A DNA stretch of 64,000 bases from Eubacterium sp. AF36-5BH (GTDB taxonomy: Bacteria; Bacillota; Clostridia; Lachnospirales; Lachnospiraceae): the NCBI RefSeq assembly GCF_003460505.1, contig NZ_QTVG01000001.1:1-64000 (forward strand). Direction: 5' to 3'. Position numbers and translations under genes: made by a program. Every line of letters begins with the position of its first letter. Within the stretch, counting starts at the first letter, position 1. Under the pieces are notes generated by a model. The model did no database searches and was not told the origin of the DNA. It saw nothing but the letters and a program-made list of their open reading frames with translations. Positions 62,383-64,000 of this stretch are shown here, piece after piece.

Positions 62383-62630
62383 CCTCTTCGTCCTCCATAT
62401 TCTTTTCCTTTTTCTATTGTATTTTATTGATAAAACTATTTTAACATATGACATATACCGTTTTTTTCAACAACTGACCCCTTAGTACTTTTACACATTT
62501 TAGCAAGTGCATTTTTCTAAGATATATTGATATTTTTTTATAGGAATTTCTTATTCGCTATTTTTCATATTAGCTAACCTCCTTTTTTATTCTTATACTA
62601 TACCTTTAAATACTTTGTTGTATTAACTTC

Positions 62631-64000
62631 CTACAATTCCACTATATTTCCTGAAAGCATATTTTTATATTTATTATCACAAGTTACAAAAATAACCTGG
62701 TTACCGGCATCAGCAAATTTCTGAACCAACTTACACGCTTGCTCTGTTCTGTTTTCATCCATCTCTGTAAATGGGTCGTCAAAAACTACAAGACCACCAC
62801 CATCAGGGAATAAATGTTCAAGTATTGCCAGTCTAAAAGCAAGGGCAATCGTGTCTTTTGTACCCTCTGAGAGAATTTCATAAGTCATGTGATTATTACC
62901 ACTTTGAATATTTACATCCATATTTTCATCCATAGACTTAAGATTAATTCTGCCATCAGTAATTACAGAAAGATACTCAGCGAACCTATCCTGAACATCA
63001 GACATTGTACTTTCGCCAGCCATATTCTCACGAGTCGCTTTAAGAACTGCTAAAATATGATTCCATCTTTCGCAGTCATCCTTAAGTTTCTGAAATTCTA
63101 TTGTTGCATCATCAATCTGAGTTCTCAAATCCTCAGGTGCCACATCACCAAGCTCTTTTTCATGCCCACTGAGAGCTTCCTTTGCCTCTTCAATCTGGTT
63201 GGTAGCATCTTCAATATTGGAATTAAGTGTTTCTTTGTAAACTTTGGCATCTTCAATATCACGATACTTCTTTGGAATGTTTTCAACGTCACCCTGTTGC
63301 GAATCAATCTCTGCAAGTTTGGCTTCTGCTTCTTCAAGTTTTTTCTTCATGCAATCAACAGGTGCCTCGGCATCGTATTCTCCTTCTATGGAATTGCACT
63401 TCTGTTTTAACATTGCTTCATAAGAATCTATTGATTCAGAACCGCAAAGTTCCTTAATCTTCTTATCAAGTCCCTCCAGTTCTGAAGACTTTTCCTTATG
63501 ATGTTCATAATCTTCATCAAGCTTATCAAGATCTATGCCTTCTATAAGATTATCATAATCTTTCTGAGCAACACTTAAATTATGATATGCTGCTGTATAC
63601 TCCTCTCTCTTAGTTCTAAGTTCATCAAGGTCCTTTACTTTGCATTTTGAAAGAAGTGCTTCTCTTTCCTTATTATTCTCATCAAGCTGTCGCTTAACAT
63701 CTTCCACATCTACGCCCTTTGCTGCAATTGTCATACTCATAACACCTGGAACTGTAATCTCTACAGTTTCATTAATATCAAATTCACCGGCAGAAATATC
63801 TACGTCCTTGCCTGTAGCAACTGATTTGACCTGAATGTCGGTGTTTCCAAGCTTCTTAATATTAGCTACAAGATTAAGATTAGAAAGCTGTGCTTGCAAA
63901 CTGTTAATATCTGACTCAAGATCAACAAGCTTTTTATCATCTTCGGCAGTTATTTCTGTCTTCCCTTCGATTGCTTTTTTTGCCTCAACAAGACTATCTT
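62631..64000 (-). CDS. SbcC/Rad50/YhaN-like SMC ATPase, C-terminal part (runs off the window)
   Basis: The frame stays open to position 64000, so the true start lies to the right of the window. The residues before the apparent M at 63899 are coding (DSLVEAKKAIEG, TEITAEDDKKL). Visible parts are a long coiled coil and then the C-terminal ATPase head with signature LSEGTKDTIALAFRLAILE, Walker B GGGLVVFDDPFTEMDENRT and the histidine/D-loop region FVTCDNKYKNML. This is a Rad50-type arrangement; a nuclease partner gene is expected upstream. It acts in DNA double-strand end processing. Confidence 0.88.
   Translation of the reverse strand, partial: DSLVEAKKAIEGKTEITAEDDKKLVDLESDINSLQAQLSNLNLVANIKKLGNTDIQVKSVATGKDVDISAGEFDINETVEITVPGVMSMTIAAKGVDVEDVKRQLDENNKEREALLSKCKVKDLDELRTKREEYTAAYHNLSVAQKDYDNLIEGIDLDKLDEDYEHHKEKSSELEGLDKKIKELCGSESIDSYEAMLKQKCNSIEGEYDAEAPVDCMKKKLEEAEAKLAEIDSQQGDVENIPKKYRDIEDAKVYKETLNSNIEDATNQIEEAKEALSGHEKELGDVAPEDLRTQIDDATIEFQKLKDDCERWNHILAVLKATRENMAGESTMSDVQDRFAEYLSVITDGRINLKSMDENMDVNIQSGNNHMTYEILSEGTKDTIALAFRLAILEHLFPDGGGLVVFDDPFTEMDENRTEQACKLVQKFADAGNQVIFVTCDNKYKNMLSGNIVEL

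Noticed and set aside
1..64000. CRISPR arrays, tRNA and rRNA genes
   Set aside because: Looked for regularly spaced repeats, cloverleaf signatures and rRNA motifs; none were found.

Overview
The window looks like the chromosome of a low-G+C anaerobic Firmicute, most likely a Lachnospiraceae-type Clostridia. The pointers are the NfnAB pair, a PerR-type regulator next to a reverse rubrerythrin, a YerC/TrpR-like regulator, a DUF1836 protein, and conjugation genes of the PcfB/PcfC and Tn1549-like kinds. No rRNA, tRNA or CRISPR array was seen.

Region A (1 to about 23.2 kb, all genes on the minus strand) is part of an integrative conjugative element (ICE). It carries a VirD4/PcfC coupling-protein gene split by a group II intron whose exon-binding site can be read from the sequence, then PcfB, two unknown conjugation-operon proteins, a MOBP relaxase, MobC and a candidate oriT. 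A Toprim primase-like protein, a RadC/JAB protein, DUF5688 and a frameshifted small gene follow. The cargo is a GNAT enzyme, a P-loop kinase-like protein, a sortase B with a 1396-residue thioester/SpaA adhesin, and a CAP-domain secreted protein. The block ends with ParR/ParM, a candidate structured RNA and ParB. Its T4SS core and integrase are not in view and are presumably left of the window.

Region B (about 23.48 to 42.12 kb) is a second element, integrated by a large serine recombinase into the 3' part of rlmD. The recombinase 3' end and rlmD share an in-frame core coding for V-E-T-V-V. This implies that the element gave rlmD its present C-terminal tail of about 100 residues, and that the last codons of the recombinase are the displaced rlmD end (or the end of a neighbouring element). 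The element has ParM/ParR, RepA, a DnaC-like loader, DUF3847, a MOBQ relaxase and a nick-like motif, but no T4SS, so it is probably mobilizable (IME). Its cargo is a GNAT toxin-antitoxin-like pair, a STAND NTPase with a TPR-like C-terminus, a two-component system with an ABC exporter, a DUF4825 lipoprotein, YjdF with a probable yjdF riboswitch, and an XRE membrane regulator. Relics of mobA and tnpV 3' ends show that the right end was built by recombination between related elements.

Region C (about 42.1 to 64 kb) is core chromosome: rlmD, pcrA, DUF1836, yerC, hslO, a methyltransferase, a SEC-C protein, purA, a MerR regulator and a CDF-like transporter. It continues with nfnAB, perR with a reverse rubrerythrin (a peroxide-defence unit with a palindrome in the promoter), an Rpn nuclease and the C-terminal part of an SbcC/Rad50-like ATPase. 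Two very small genes (27 and 54 codons) were found by reading the sequence directly. The genes of regions A and B together form a transfer, replication and partition apparatus. Region A could supply conjugation functions in trans to region B.
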